Source: Distichodus sexfasciatus (taxonomy: Eukaryota; Chordata; Actinopteri; Characiformes; Distichodontidae). Taken from it: a stretch of 64,000 bases of DNA. This document shows, one piece after another, positions 31,919-42,555 of the stretch. Location of the stretch: contig JAVGVS010000670.1 of assembly GCA_032718565.1 (NCBI GenBank), forward strand, positions 45,001 to 109,000. The letters run 5' to 3'. The position numbers and the translations under genes were made by a program. A model generated the notes under the pieces. That model was not told where the DNA came from and ran no database searches. It saw only the letters and a list, made by a program, of their open reading frames with translations. Within the stretch, counting starts at the first letter, position 1; every line of letters starts with the position of its first letter.

Positions 31919-32180
31919 ATAGTAAGAAGAGAGTGAGACAAGAAAAAGAAAGAGAAAAACTTGACAAGATAAATTTAAAGGCAGATAAGACAAGAAAAAA
32001 GAAGATTTTGTAAAAAGAGAGTTAAAGACAAAGAAATACAGGGAGAGTTGAAGAATGGAGAAAACGAAATGAGAGAGAGAGAGAGAGAGACTACAAGAAA
32101 AGGGAGAATTGAGAAGGAAGGTCAAAGGCAATGAGAGAAAAAGGGGGAGAGAGAGAGAGAGTGGGAGAGAGAGAGTGTGG
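31773..32180. repeat. (ATAG)n and (GA)n microsatellites in purine-rich DNA
   Basis: (ATAG)n at about 31773-31830, (GA)n at 31875-31916, and further GA blocks near 32070-32091 and 32149-32177. Minus-strand frames (173, 113 and 103 codons) with Ser-Leu and Tyr-Leu-Ser-Ile runs are repeat products. Confidence 0.85.
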
Positions 32181-32704
32181 GAGTCTCTGACCCATCCGAT
32201 CAAAAGCTTTCTTATCTCTTGAGGGATTGGATGGAGGAACGGCAACTTCCGGCATTAACAATGCAGTTCAGTGCCATGGAAGCGGGAAAAGAGACCTGAG
32301 ATTGGGCGAAATAAACGACAAAAAAGAAATATCAGGGTGAGACGCCTGCATTTCCCCTCCATTCTCACCCCTCATACCTCGCTTCCCCTCTGTCAATCTC
32401 CACTGACCCTGTTAACTCCGGTCTTTGTCCAGGGAAACGGGTTGTCGTCCAGGGGGCGGAACAGTCACACCGCCAAAAAAAAGATCTATTTTCCCCCCTC
32501 GTTCAGTTGCTTGACGCTCTCAAAACCCCTTCAAGGAGTCCTTTTATTCTTTATCTGTTTCTGTTTGATGGCGGCCAGTGTAGGGCATAGTCCAAAGAAG
32601 AAACACATCAGTTGTGGTGAATCCCTATCTACATATAACTGCATCTGCAATGTAGTTTACAGTTTATTTGCAGTACAAAATAAGTCTCATACCTGAACTC
32701 ATCA
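32181..32704. other. Unassigned DNA
   Basis: A GC-richer patch at 32410-32480 (GAAACGGGTTGTCGTCCAGGGGGCGG). A 141-codon plus-strand frame (32271-32696) is unrecognised, lacks a credible start and runs into the SINE; chance is likely. Confidence 0.35.
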
Positions 32705-33040
32705 ATTACCATAATTGGAGGGTCATTGCTTCAAGGTCCGAACCAGTAAAGGTACCACTGAGGTACTCACGAGCAAGGTCGCCCACCCCTCAACGGATAG
32801 GTCAAATTCAGAGGTTACATTTTGTTGTCGTGAACTATGTGCTGTGCTGTGCTGTGTCATTAACACTTTTGGTACTGATGCCTGCAAGAACTTGAGGGTG
32901 TTGAACTTTTGCTCTTAAGTTCTACTAGTATGCCTACTGTCCTGAGCGAAAGTGTGGGAAAGAGTGTGACCTCTGTACGTGAAGGAGCAGTGGCCAGCTG
33001 ACATGGGCAGTGCCCAGGGAGCAGTGCTTGGGGGTGATAA
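32705..33040. mobile_element. Two SINE (family 2) fragments in opposite orientations
   Basis: 32705-32865 is plus: CAAGGTCCGAACCAGTAAAGGTACCACTGAGGTACTCACGAGC, then TTCAGAGGTTACATTTTGTTG; the middle GCACTGCTCCC segment is missing. 32965-33040 is minus: GTGACCTCTGTACGTGAAGGAGCAGTGG and GGGCAGTGCCCAGGGAGCAGTGCTTGGGG. The segment missing from the first is present in the second, inverted, which hints at an internal inversion of one element. Confidence 0.55.
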
Positions 33041-33488
33041 TCCCAAAGATAGGTAGATGTCATGTGTGTTATGTATTGGGTAACAAAGCTTAGCGTTAAA
33101 GTATCGCAAATATTTTTCAACAGGTCACGTTTGCCAGCCCTATTGTATACTTTTGAAACTGACAAAAATACGTCAATGTCAGCTTTGAGATGCGTTTGCT
33201 TCGTTAGATAGAATTCAGACAGAAGTTGGGGCAGCTACAGTATTCTTTCAGGCTGTTGGAGGTTTAAGACTTCTAGTTAAGGGGCCCAAAATTGGTGGGA
33301 CCAGCGAGTGATATGAGCTTGAATTGATCCATACATTTGATCTCAAAATTCTTTCAAACATCTTGCCGACCACCAGTTTCTTTCAATGTTAAAAAAGCAA
33401 CAAATTTGGCCGTAGAAAAACAAGTCAAGAATGAGGATCAACAGAACAGGGAGTGTAAGGGATTTCTCACATTTAATTGGCCGCTGCT
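33041..33488. other. Unassigned DNA
   Basis: No recognised gene or repeat between the SINE pieces and the LINE tail. Confidence 0.35.
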
Positions 33489-33995
33489 AAAGTCAAAGTA
33501 AACTTTGTCATCTCTGCTATATACTGTACAGATATACAGAAAGACGAGACGACGTGGCTCCAGTTTTTACAGTGCAATAGGAAATAAAGAACAAATAAGG
33601 GACACAGAATAAACAATATATAAATAGAATACAAAATAGATATGTTTTAAACTAGGAATGGAATATTAAATATAACTTCGAACTAGAGCTAGAAATAGAA
33701 GTAGAGGAGAGACAGTTTGGATGCAGTATTACTGCATACACAGTATGCAGTAATTATTAGTATTCAATAATTTGTGTAGAAACAGTTAGTTAGAAAGTGA
33801 CCAGTGATATATACATTCAGTGTTCAATGGCTGTGCAAACAAGTAGCGGCAGTGCAAAATTATTATAGCAGTGTTGTAGTAACAGTCATTTGAGGAGGAG
33901 TTACATCTTTCCTGAGACAGTTTCAGTGCAACATTAATGAGATAGCAGCATGTGCATCACAGCGACGGTGCAGTGGTGCAACAGAGTCAGTTATT

Positions 33996-34440
33996 TCACA
34001 GTGTGTGTGTGGGGGGGAGTGTAAGGGCAGGAAGTGTGTTCAAGAGTCTGATGGCTTGTGGGAAAAAGCTATCACGCATTCTGGTGGATCGAGTCCTAAT
34101 GCTGCGATAGCGTCTGCCAGATAGGAAGAGTGTAAAGAGTCTATGTGAAGGATGTGAGGGGTCGAGCACGATGCAGGAGGCCCTCCTGATGCAGCGTCTG
34201 TAAAAGATGTCCTGCAGCAGCGGGAAAGTCACACCGATGATGTCGCCGGCTGTTTTGACAATCCTTTGAAGCCGCCTGTTATCGGCAACAGTGCGGTTAC
34301 CAAACCAGATGGAAATGCAGCTGGTCAAGATGCTCTCTATGGTGCCCCTGTAGAACACGGTGAGGGTGGGAGGGGGGAGGTTGGCTCGCTTCAGCCGTCT
34401 CAGGAAGTGGAGATGCTGCTGGGCTTTTTGGTGTTGGAGG
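33996..34440 (-). pseudogene. L2 ORF2 C-terminal remnant
   Basis: After a frame change in the AAAAAGCCC stretch near 34418-34425, the frame continues with KAQQHLHFLRRLKRANL, then FYRGTIESILTSCISIWFGN, LQRIVKTAGDIIG, SHPSHRLFTLFLSGRRYRSIRTRSTRMRDSFFPQAIRLLN and a stop at 33996-33998. This is the conserved C-terminal tail of L2 ORF2, and its natural stop seems kept. The split from the previous frame (one stop plus one frameshift) shows a dead copy. Confidence 0.85.
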
Positions 34441-34453
34441 TGGTGTTGGTGGT

Positions 34454-34790
34454 CTAGGTGAGGTCATCTGAGATGTGAACTCCCAGGAACTTGGTGTTTT
34501 TTACGGTCTCAACCATGGAACCGTGGATGCTGACTGGTGTGTGGGTGGAGCAAGTTCTCCTGAAGTCGACAATCATTTCTTTGGTTTTGTTCACATTCAG
34601 CAACAGGTTGTTCTCACTGCACCAGGCAGCCAGCTGTTGAACCTCATCTCTGTATGCCGACTCATCATTGTTGCTGATGAGCCCCACCATGGTCGTGTCG
34701 TCTGTGAATTTGATGATGTGGTTTGAGCTGTGCAGGGCAGTGCAGTCGTGGGTCAGGAGTGTGAACAGAAGTGGACTGAGAACGCAGCTA
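34454..34790 (-). pseudogene. L2 reverse transcriptase remnant (palm motifs)
   Basis: Visible motifs: CVLSPLLFTLLTHDC, then IIKFTDDTTMVGLI (F-T-D-D in place of the usual F-A-D-D catalytic motif, so Ala is changed but both Asp remain), then LAAWCSENNLLLNVNKTKEMIVDFRR and NTKFLGVHISDDLT. This order matches the second half of L2-clade reverse transcriptase. The frame ends at a TAG where the family has a Trp codon (after DDLT). The part upstream of CVLSP is lost and the initiating Met of the open frame lies outside the element. Non-functional. Confidence 0.85.
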
Positions 34791-34800
34791 CTGTGCTCAG

Positions 34801-35637
34801 TCTGATGGTGCTGGAAATGTCGCCGATTCAAACAGACTACAGTATGAACATGCTTGAAAGCTGAGAAAACAATCTCAAGATGATCAACGATCACCAGTTT
34901 ACCAAAGGGAAACAGTGGTAGAAATTGTTTGCTTGATGTCCAAACACTTTTCCTGACCTTTTTCTAACTGATCCGCAGCTTGTGCTGGTCTATAACGATT
35001 CGATCTTTTTACAACAACTTTTGCTTTTGTTTTGAACTCCTGACCAGAAGCAAAACGGCAGCAAAAGAGCATCCGGAGTCATTTCAAAATTGGACTCTGG
35101 TCTATTTCTGTCTTTTCTTTTTTCCGGCAAGGCTGAATTCATCAAAGGGCAGCTGAAAGTCTTTCAGCTGGGCAACCTCTCTGCCTGGTTGGCATGGCTG
35201 GCCGTTTATTTGTCAGCGTTGCAGCGTTTATATCATGAGCCACTGGAAGCCGGCCTGCCGGTTTTTACAGTGTGTCTTGGGTGAGCCCTCGGTGTGCCTC
35301 CGAGGAGTTGGCCTCGTGCCGTTTGAAGTCTGCTGATTTCCGTTGCGGCTTCTGAAGGCCGCTTGGCCTCTCGCTCTCCCGTGCCCAGCTGCCAGCTGCC
35401 TGCTGGTGTTTTTTCGCATGATGAAACATGGGCACGGTCTACAGATCTCGTGTTCGTTTGATCTCCTGCAGTGCAGAGGTCTCGGATCTAACGAAGATGC
35501 CCTGGAGATCACTGCAGGCATGATGGGAAGAGATGGTTTCTAAGCACAACATGTGATATGTAACTGTATGGGAATATTACACACTGTAGTCTAGGTATTC
35601 TTCATGTTATCCGGTTGATAATGCATTCTGTTAACAT
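34801..35637. other. Unassigned DNA with a GC-rich block
   Basis: 35130-35540 has unusual composition for the region: TTTCAGCTGGGCAACC, CCACTGGAAGCCGGCCTGCCGG, CCGTGCCCAGCTGCCAGCTGCCTGC, and frames open on both strands for 60-97 codons. It could hold a conserved noncoding element; no protein family is recognised. Confidence 0.3.
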
Positions 35638-35820
35638 GAGGTACTCATGATGCACTGCTTCCCGGGTGCTGCCAAAAGCTGCCTACTGTTCAAATGCAAA
35701 GGTCAGTGGTTGTGTAATGGTTAGGGAGTTAGCCCCGTGATCACTGTGGTCACCAGTTCGAGTCCCAGGCCAGCACAGGTACCGCTTTGGTACTCATGAG
35801 CAAGATACTGTTGAGTAGTG
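35638..35820 (+). mobile_element. SINE (family 2) fragments
   Basis: 35638-35700 resembles the 3' half (GGTACTCATGATGCACTGCTTCCCGGGTGC). 35700-35820 is a new head: GTGTAATGGTTAGGGAGTTAGC (A-box-like), GTCACCAGTTCGAGTCCC (B box) and GGTACCGCTTTGGTACTCATGAGCAAG. This is the best preserved tRNA-like head of the family in this window. Confidence 0.6.
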
Positions 35821-36244
35821 ATTGTATACAAATATCCTTACCTATAGGACGTCTATAAACCACCAAGAAAATCTGTGTATGCCTTGATGTACTTGTCCAG
35901 AAAATCTGATCCTGATTCTAAAATTACTTTGGTTTGGTTTTTCTGAGACAACAGTAGTTGTTGTCTCTCCAAAGATGTGTTGCATTGCTCTAACAGTTCA
36001 TACAGTGTTTCTAAGACAACAGTTTGGGCTCTCTGACACAACATGTAGTATTTCTATGACAACAGCAGCTATCCTCGCTCTTAAAATACTACTTTTATTC
36101 TCACTACCACTAGTTCAGAAATTTTCTCTGCGTCCTTGAGCTAAGTCTTACGCTAAGTCTTTTCTCTGCGTCCTTGAGCTAAGTCTTTTACGATGCAGAA
36201 CCCCTTGTGTTTAACATAAGTCACTTTGCCACCCTCTCATCCCC

Positions 36245-36625
36245 CCAAAAAAATGACTAAATGCAAATGCAGATTCCGATGCTGACAAATTGCATCCAAT
36301 CAGACGGCATCCTGATGGCGACGCTGTTGAATAATTGATTGGTGGAATTAGCATGCCACTAAGTACGCAACTCGCGCATTGATATCCCAGGTCAGATGTG
36401 AATTGGTTCGTAGAAATTATGCAAATGCGGCCCGGAAATGTGTATGCATGTTGGGAAGGAAGTTGGCAAATGAATGCTAATAATGAGGTTTCAAAAGAGC
36501 CTCAAACTTGGGACCGATATGTGCAAAGATGCTAATGTGGAAAACAATAAATGGTAATTCGTTCTCGGAGTCTTCCGGGGCTTACGCTAAAAGTTCCCAT
36601 TGGATTTGATTGGCTGTTAGCCACA
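36245..36625. other. Candidate conserved noncoding element with two octamers
   Basis: Two perfect POU-type octamers ATGCAAAT lie at 36261-36268 and 36419-36426, 158 bp apart. Between and after them are TTGAATAATTGATTGG, GAATTAGCATGCC, CAAATGAATGCTAATAATGAGG and AAAACAATAAATGG (SOX-like AACAAT). CpGs (ACGCAACTCGCGC) are present. The motif content suggests a POU/SOX/homeodomain enhancer; conservation and activity are not visible here. Confidence 0.32.
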
Positions 36626-37085
36626 TTAGCATCTTGACTTTTCGTATTGGTCTCCATAGTCGTATCGCGTTAATTTTGCAAGTAGTTACTGAAGTAAATC
36701 AGGATGAACTTTGCTTTAATTGGTTGTGAATAAGTGCCATATATTAATGTTATGTTACGTTTCAGTTGCTATGCCAACGTCTGAAGTTAACGAATGTGAA
36801 TTTGCCCAATCGTTTCTCATCAGACCTTTAGTAATAAACAAATATAATAAAAAACAGTAACTAGAGGCTGCTTTTGTAATGAGGCAGAGTAGAAGGCCCA
36901 CCCCTTTCATCGCCTAATCTTATTGGTTGATTATTTGTGATACGGTGCTTTGATTTCACTTGTACATTGGATAATATTGTCCTTTTTCTAGCCATTAATT
37001 TTTCATCTGTATGTTTCTCTCCTTCTCTGCTCTCTTTTAGCCATTGCTGCTATTGATTTCCCCATATTCAGACGGCTTTACTATT
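36626..37085. other. Unassigned DNA
   Basis: AT-rich single-copy text. No gene or repeat family recognised. Confidence 0.35.
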
Positions 37086-37097
37086 TCTATTTTTCAT

Positions 37098-37170
37098 ACT
37101 CTCTCTCTCTATCTCTCTCTCTCTCTCTCTCCCCCTCATTCTCTGACTTTTCTCTCTCTCTCTCTCTCCC
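37098..37170. repeat. (CT)n microsatellite
   Basis: Interrupted CTCTCT runs at about 37100-37131 and 37150-37168, followed by mixed sequence (GCCTTAATTAGAAGCAGGCTTGC). Confidence 0.8.
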
Positions 37171-38090
37171 TTTGAAGTGTAAATCTCTTACGCGGGACTG
37201 CTAGCTAATGAAGCTACTGGCCTGCCTTAATTAGAAGCAGGCTTGCTTCCCCTGACAAGCCAAGCGCTCAGAGAGAAAGAGAGAAAAAGGAGAGAATGAT
37301 AGCAATACAAAAGCTACAAGCACAAAAGCGTGGAGTGTTTTTTTAAAGCTTGAAATGACCATTTTATCCATAAATGTATATGTATCTCAGTTTATTAGCA
37401 ATGGAGGTGGGTCCCATGATGCTCGATGCTCACCGTGGAGACAGCAAGGTTCAGATCTGATGGGGTTTTAGGCAGTTTGTTTCTAGTTTTTAGTCAGCGT
37501 GGCCATCAAGTACTTATTGCTTTTAGTGGGTGTGGTTTAGAGGTAAGTACAGCCTTAAAGAGGGCGTGGCTAAGAGGTAAGAGCAACTTTTCAGCTCTTC
37601 ATTGTTACAGAATAAAAAGAGAAGAGTGAGGCTTTGTCAGCTTTTGTATGGGAATAAATAGGAAGATTGAGCGATACAGTCCTTCTCTAAAGAGCTAGAG
37701 GGAATAAGCGAGATGGAGAGATACAAAAGACACACACCCCCCCAAAAAATGACAGAGATTGCACAAGAATATTACACAACTCTGAAGGCGTGTGTGAGAA
37801 AAAGAGAGAGAGAAAGATTAGATCAATGTCATTCTGCCGAAGAGTCGAGCAAGAGGATTGAGGAAGAGATAGAATAATCTTTAAGGAGGGTTTTGATACA
37901 GATGGTGGAGACCTGAAAATAATGTTTTTGCAAAAGGTTATGTAAGCTGCAGAAGCCCAGAAAGAGGGATCAGAGTTGGAAAGATGGCGGGAGGGAGGGA
38001 GCAAAGGATGGAGTCGGAAAGGAGCACAGGAAGTGGAGAGGGATTGTGAACGACAAACGTCGGGAGACTAAGATGACTAAGCTGTTGAAT
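37171..38090. other. Unassigned DNA, purine-rich on the right
   Basis: 37180-37260 has TTAATTAG and a near-palindrome GAAGCAGGCTTGCTTC. GTGGTTTAGAGGTAAG and GTGGCTAAGAGGTAAG at 37529 and 37566 are a short duplication. From 37690 the plus strand is purine-rich. No gene. Confidence 0.35.
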
Positions 38091-38144
38091 TACGCAACCC
38101 GGCTACTGATAAGAGTGCGGCCTGGAGACCGGCTGGGGACGGTG

Positions 38145-38765
38145 AACACAGATGAAGAATAAAATGTAGAAGATGGAGGAGGAGAAGAAAATGTAGGTAA
38201 AAGTGTGGAAGATGAAGTAGGAAAAGACAGAGTAGAGGAAGATGTAGAATTTATGCAGAAGGGAAAAAAGGCAGGAAAGAAGAAATAGATATTAGAGAAG
38301 ACAAAGAAAATAAGTGGAAAATAAAGAGGAAGAAAGGGAAAAGGTAGAAAACAAAAAAGAAGAAGGAAAGATGGAGAACAAAAAGAGGAAAAAGATTTTA
38401 AAAGGAGAAAAATAAGACAAAAATAAAAATGAAGATAAAGAAGAAGAATAGAAAGACAAAAATTAAAAGCAGAAATTAAAGGGGAAGAAGAAAAAAGTGG
38501 AAAAGGAAGAACAAAGCAAGCTAAAAAGTGAAATATGAAGAACAAAGAAAAGGGAGTAGAAATGAAGTAGAACAAAGAAAGAGGAAAAAGATGAAAGAGA
38601 AACGACTGAAAAATAAAGTAGAAAGAAAGAGAAAAACTAAAAATATATTTTTTAAAAAGTAGAAGAACAAAGAAAGAGGAAAAAGAAAAAGGTATAAGAA
38701 GAAGAAGAACAAAGAAAAATATGAAAATAAAGTTAAAGAAGAAGAAGAAGGAGAAGAAAATGAAA
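38145..38765. repeat. Polypurine GAAGAA/AAAGAGG tract
   Basis: The plus strand is over four-fifths A and G for about 600 bp, with recurring AACAAAGAAAGAGGAAAAAGA phrases (near 38571 and 38667) and GAAGAAGAAG runs. The minus-strand frame of 256 codons (Phe, Leu, Ser) is open only because pyrimidine codons cannot form stops. Confidence 0.75.
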
Positions 38766-38975
38766 TTGCTCCCATTGTCGTTTTCGAATTTTGAAATCAG
38801 AATCCCCTCTGTGGAGCGACGCTGACGTGTCAGTGCGCTGACGCTCGGCCTCGTTAGCACTTTACACTGCTGCGCTACGTCGTCGCTAAAGAGCCACTTT
38901 CACACCTTCCGCTGAAACAGCAGAACCGGCTCGCGCTTTGATTAACGCGCCGAGCCAAGGAATCGAAAAACAGGG
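38766..38975. other. Candidate conserved noncoding element, CpG-rich
   Basis: An abrupt CpG-rich island between polypurine tracts: GTCGTTTTCGAATTTTG, GAGCGACGCTGACGTGTCAGTGCGCTGACGC, GCTGCGCTACGTCGTCGC and GATTAACGCGCCGAGCC. TGACGTGTCA is a near-palindromic CRE/TRE-like site. Function is inference. Confidence 0.25.
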
Positions 38976-39520
38976 GGTGTGTGTGAGAGAGAAAGAAATA
39001 GAGAAAAACAGCAACCCTTCGTTTTCCACGGCAACGCTGATTTTTCAGGTGGAGGAACTGATTTCCTGGGAAGAGAAAAAGAGAAAAATAGAAACAGACA
39101 GACACCGAGTGAGAGTGAGCGAGAGAATAAGGAAGAAGATGTCCAAATGTGAGAGAAAGAGAGAGAGAGCGGCAGAGAAAGAGATAGTCAGAGAGAGAGA
39201 GAGAGAGAGAATTAAAAATAAGGACTGACGGAGGAAACACAGAAGAAGAAGAGGAAGAGAAAATGATAGTAGGTCAGTATGAGAAATAGAACAAGAGAGG
39301 GGCAAAGAAAGAGTCAGCCAGAATGCGAGAGAGAGAGAGAGATTGCTTAATAATGTCCCATGAATAAGGCAGGAGTTTGGCTGCGGGCCTGCAGGATGTC
39401 GTGACTGTTGTAATGTGACTTTTCCTTTTCATCGCCATGCGTCATATGTAATGGTGGTACCTACTGCTCAAATCCTGGAGAGAGGGAGTTGAGAGAGAGA
39501 GAGAGAGAGAGATAAATAAG
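38976..39520. repeat. Purine-rich DNA with (GA)n blocks
   Basis: GA runs near 39191-39211, 39326-39343 and 39492-39512 in AG-rich text. 39345-39480 is mixed single-copy sequence. Frames on both strands (121, 96 and 86 codons) are low-complexity. Confidence 0.6.
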
Positions 39521-39528
39521 GATAGTCT

Positions 39529-39870
39529 TTTTTGTTGAGTTGGAGGTGGTAGCTATACACTCACTCTTATTTTGGTTAAGTTAGAGGAGTTAGCTACACT
39601 CAGCCTTGATTTTGTCGAGTTGGAGGCGTTAGCTACACTCAGTCTTTGTTCATGTAGTTTTTAGTTAGCTATGCTGTATCTCCTTGGTGTACTTATACGA
39701 CATTAGCTATGCTAGCCTCACCACCTCTGCTAGTTTCAGGATACTAGCAATGCCTAGTTTGCGTAGATTTTTTGTTCGCTACACTATCACTCTGGCTCGT
39801 GCTGTGTTGCAAATGAGTTAGCAGAGCTAACACTTCTGCGTCCGAGGTAGAGGTGTTAGCTACGCGGCTT
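39529..39870. repeat. About 40-bp degenerate minisatellite (GTTAGCTACACTCAG)
   Basis: Units of about 40 bp such as GAGTTGGAGGYGTTAGCTACACTCAG followed by CYTTGATTTTGTC start at 39537, 39582 and 39618. Further degenerate GTTAGCTAYRCTR words continue to 39865. Decay increases to the right. Confidence 0.6.
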
Positions 39871-40245
39871 TTGCCAAGTCTTCTCTTCCTTCCCTGAGGG
39901 TGTCTCTTCCGTCTGGGTGCTGGTTTAGTGTAATTGGGTGGAATGAGTTCAGTGCTTCAAAAAGTGACTCACACAAACACTCTCTCACACACAACCCAAT
40001 GCCAAATAATAATTTTTTCATTTGTCGTTTATCTTTACGATGCCATTTGTCTGTTTCATGTTTAATGTGTCTGTAATCTGGTTACTCCCACAGCGCTGCG
40101 CTGTGAAAACACGGCCCACTAATGCTAATGTACATATGCTAATGTAGCCAGCTGTACATGTGTGCGCACACACACAAACACAGAGTCTGAGAGCGTCTCA
40201 AAGCAGGCACCAAGCCCAAAAGCACACAGTAAGAAATTGAATGAG
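39871..40245. other. Unassigned DNA
   Basis: Contains CCACTAATGCTAATGTACATATGCTAATGTAGCC near 40119, a duplicated GCTAATGTA word, and a short CA tract. Could be regulatory; nothing firm. Confidence 0.3.
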
Positions 40246-40688
40246 ACTATACTGTAGCAGCTGGACAGTCAACTGGACACTGTGCTAACTATACTACACT
40301 AGCTATACTGTGCTACACTGTAGTGCACCTTCGAGGCTATACTGGACTTCACAAAACTATTTTATATTACACTGTAGTATAATATCTATACTACACTGTG
40401 CTATACATCACTGTACTATACTAACTGTACGGTACTACACAATGCAACTTTGTACCTCCTATACTATACTGTACTACAGTATGCTGCACTATGCTAAACT
40501 TTTCCGTATTACACTGTAGTATACTAATTATAATATACTGACTATACTGTACTAAGTAATGCACATTTGTACCTAGTATACTGCACTATACTACACACTA
40601 TGCTAAACTATCTATTTTATATTACACCATAGAATACTAACTATAATATACAACACTATACTGTACTATACTAACTTTACTATACTAC
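40246..40688. repeat. TACTA-rich tandem array, left part
   Basis: Words such as ACTATACTGTACTA, ACACTGTAGTATACTAAC and AATGCAACTTTGTACCT recur at irregular spacing. The phrase CAACTTTGTACCT...CTATACTGTACTA appears here and again at 42084 and 42195, showing that the array continues after the inserted hAT element. The last eight bases, TATACTAC (40681-40688), form the left target duplication. Confidence 0.7.
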
Positions 40689-42046
40689 TAGGGATGCACC
40701 GATTGCAATTTTCTTGGCCGATTCCGATTACCGATTTTTTTGGTAAGTGTGATCGGCCGATACTGATTTTTCCGATACCGATTTTTTTCCCAGATAACAG
40801 AAAATTAGAGCTGCTGCAAGTAGTCAACGACATCGACACAAAATAATGGGTTTCAACTTTTTAAATGTAATGCGGTAGTTACTTTCCCTGTTTACTTTTT
40901 ATAATACTGACTAATAGTTACTTTTATAATAATAACATATAATAGTGGCAGCTCTACAGCAAATACAAACAAAAATCTAATTTTCTTTAATATAATGCTT
41001 TATTTTCATAACAAATTTTCTTTACAAATGTAAATAAATAAAATGTAACTTATAAAATGTAAAATGTAACAACTCTGGTAACTCGACATCCGAAAAGTAA
41101 CGCCTACTTGGCATTGTGTATTTTGGGCAGAGGAAATTTATCAGATTTCTGAAGCCTGTATCCTCAACTATGGAAAACAGCTGATCATCTAGTGATCATC
41201 TTGTGATTGACTTGTGCATCTGTGTTTATGTTGAATTGGGGACAGACAAGTGGGCAAGGGGAGCCATTGATTGCGTGCTTATTAAACGTGTAAGACCTAA
41301 CTATCAAATTATAATTATAAGGTTGATAAACTATAACTTGCGTTTAATCTACCTGTCGCCGTTCCTCTTTCTACGTCATCTTTGGTTTTTCTGTAAAAAC
41401 TGTCTGTAGTGTGCAGTCAATCACAAGACCAGGAGCCATCGGCCAATAGGATTCGCAGGCAGAAGCTGCCAAAACCCCCAAACTGTCAAAACCCCTCCCC
41501 CTTTCAAACCGCGTGCGCAGAAATCTCACTCGAGCAAAAAAGCCGCTCGTCGATAATCTACTTTGCGCGCGAGGACACATCGAGAGGAAAAAAGACATTC
41601 ACGAGAGGAAAAATACAGTTCGCGCACAATATTATCACAACCGCGCACCCGATTCTTAATTTTGTGCTCTCGAGTTTCACATTTGTGTGCGCAACTTTGA
41701 AATTTACGCCCGCGAATTTTTTGCGGCAAGTCATTTTGCGCGCGGCTCTGAAATTTACGCCCGCGATTTTGTGCGCTCTAGTTTTGGCATTGATGTGACG
41801 CCATACTCACACACCCAAAATTCATTTCGTCGCCGCACGATGTCACCCCATTCAAAGTGAATGAGAAACGCCTCCGTTGAGCGTACATGTGAACGCTGCC
41901 TGAATGCGCGCATGGCTGTGCTGCAAGTAATGCGTATGCGCAAGATCGGTTTGAAATCGTCAATACATGTGAGTGATCGGCCGATCACCGATCAGGCCAA
42001 AAATCGGCCGACTCTGATCGCTGGCCGATCGATCGGTGCATCCCTA
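40689..42046. mobile_element. Nonautonomous hAT-type DNA transposon, 1,358 bp
   Basis: Terminal inverted repeats: TAGGGATGCACCGAT at 40689-40703 and its exact complement ATCGGTGCATCCCTA at 42032-42046. It is flanked by TATACTAC (40681-40688) and TATAATAC (42047-42054), an 8-bp target duplication with one mismatch, as hAT elements make. Subterminal palindromes GATCGGCCGAT occur at 40751-40761 and 41975-41985. The interior has AAATTTACGCCCGCGA twice, 51 bp apart (41700 and 41751), in a CpG-rich block. Frames of 129 codons or less show no hAT transposase motif, so it would need a transposase supplied elsewhere. Confidence 0.88.
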
Positions 42047-42555
42047 TATAATACACTACACTACTATACTGTACTATACATCACAACTTTGTACCTACTG
42101 TACTATACTGTACCACACTATGCTACACTATTCTATAATACACTGTAGTATACTTACTATACTATCCTACATCATAATATACAACACTGTACTACACAAT
42201 AAAACTTTGTACCTATGCTACACTAACTATTCTATACTACACTGTACTGTAGTTATGATAATGTACCACATTGTACTATAGTACACTATACTAACCACAC
42301 TATACTATGACCTAATGATTTTTACGGCACAAACTATGCTTTAACTCACTAAACTGCACTGTACAACACTGTACTATACAAACCATACTATAACATACAA
42401 CACTGTGCTGGACTATACTATACTTGCTGTGCACCATACTCACCATACTATGATAACTATACTAGCATAGATTAGTTTATACCATACCAACTATACTATA
42501 CTGTACCATACAAACTATACTATCCATACGATCTATGCTTTGCTATAATTATTGC
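42047..42555. repeat. TACTA-rich tandem array, right part
   Basis: Continuation of the array at 40246-40688, starting with the right target copy TATAATAC. Repeated CTATACTGTACTA, CAACTTTGTACCTA and TACTATACTAAC words continue to about 42555. Confidence 0.7.

Larger units (their letters stand above)
33489..34800 (-). mobile_element. 5'-truncated L2-type LINE
   Basis: The minus strand carries, in order, the end of a reverse transcriptase, its C-terminal tail and a 3' UTR of about 0.5 kb (33489-33995) ending in GATGACAAAGTTTACTTTGACTT, a typical fish L2-clade 3' end. The 5' break is near 34780-34800, where coding similarity stops just before the CVLSPLLF motif. Upstream endonuclease and the first reverse-transcriptase motifs are absent. 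Such dead-on-arrival copies are usual for LINEs. Confidence 0.85.

Noticed and set aside
38090..38860. 256-codon minus-strand frame rich in Phe, Leu and Ser
   Set aside because: It lies on the complement of a polypurine tract; pyrimidine-only codons cannot be stops. No domain or start context.
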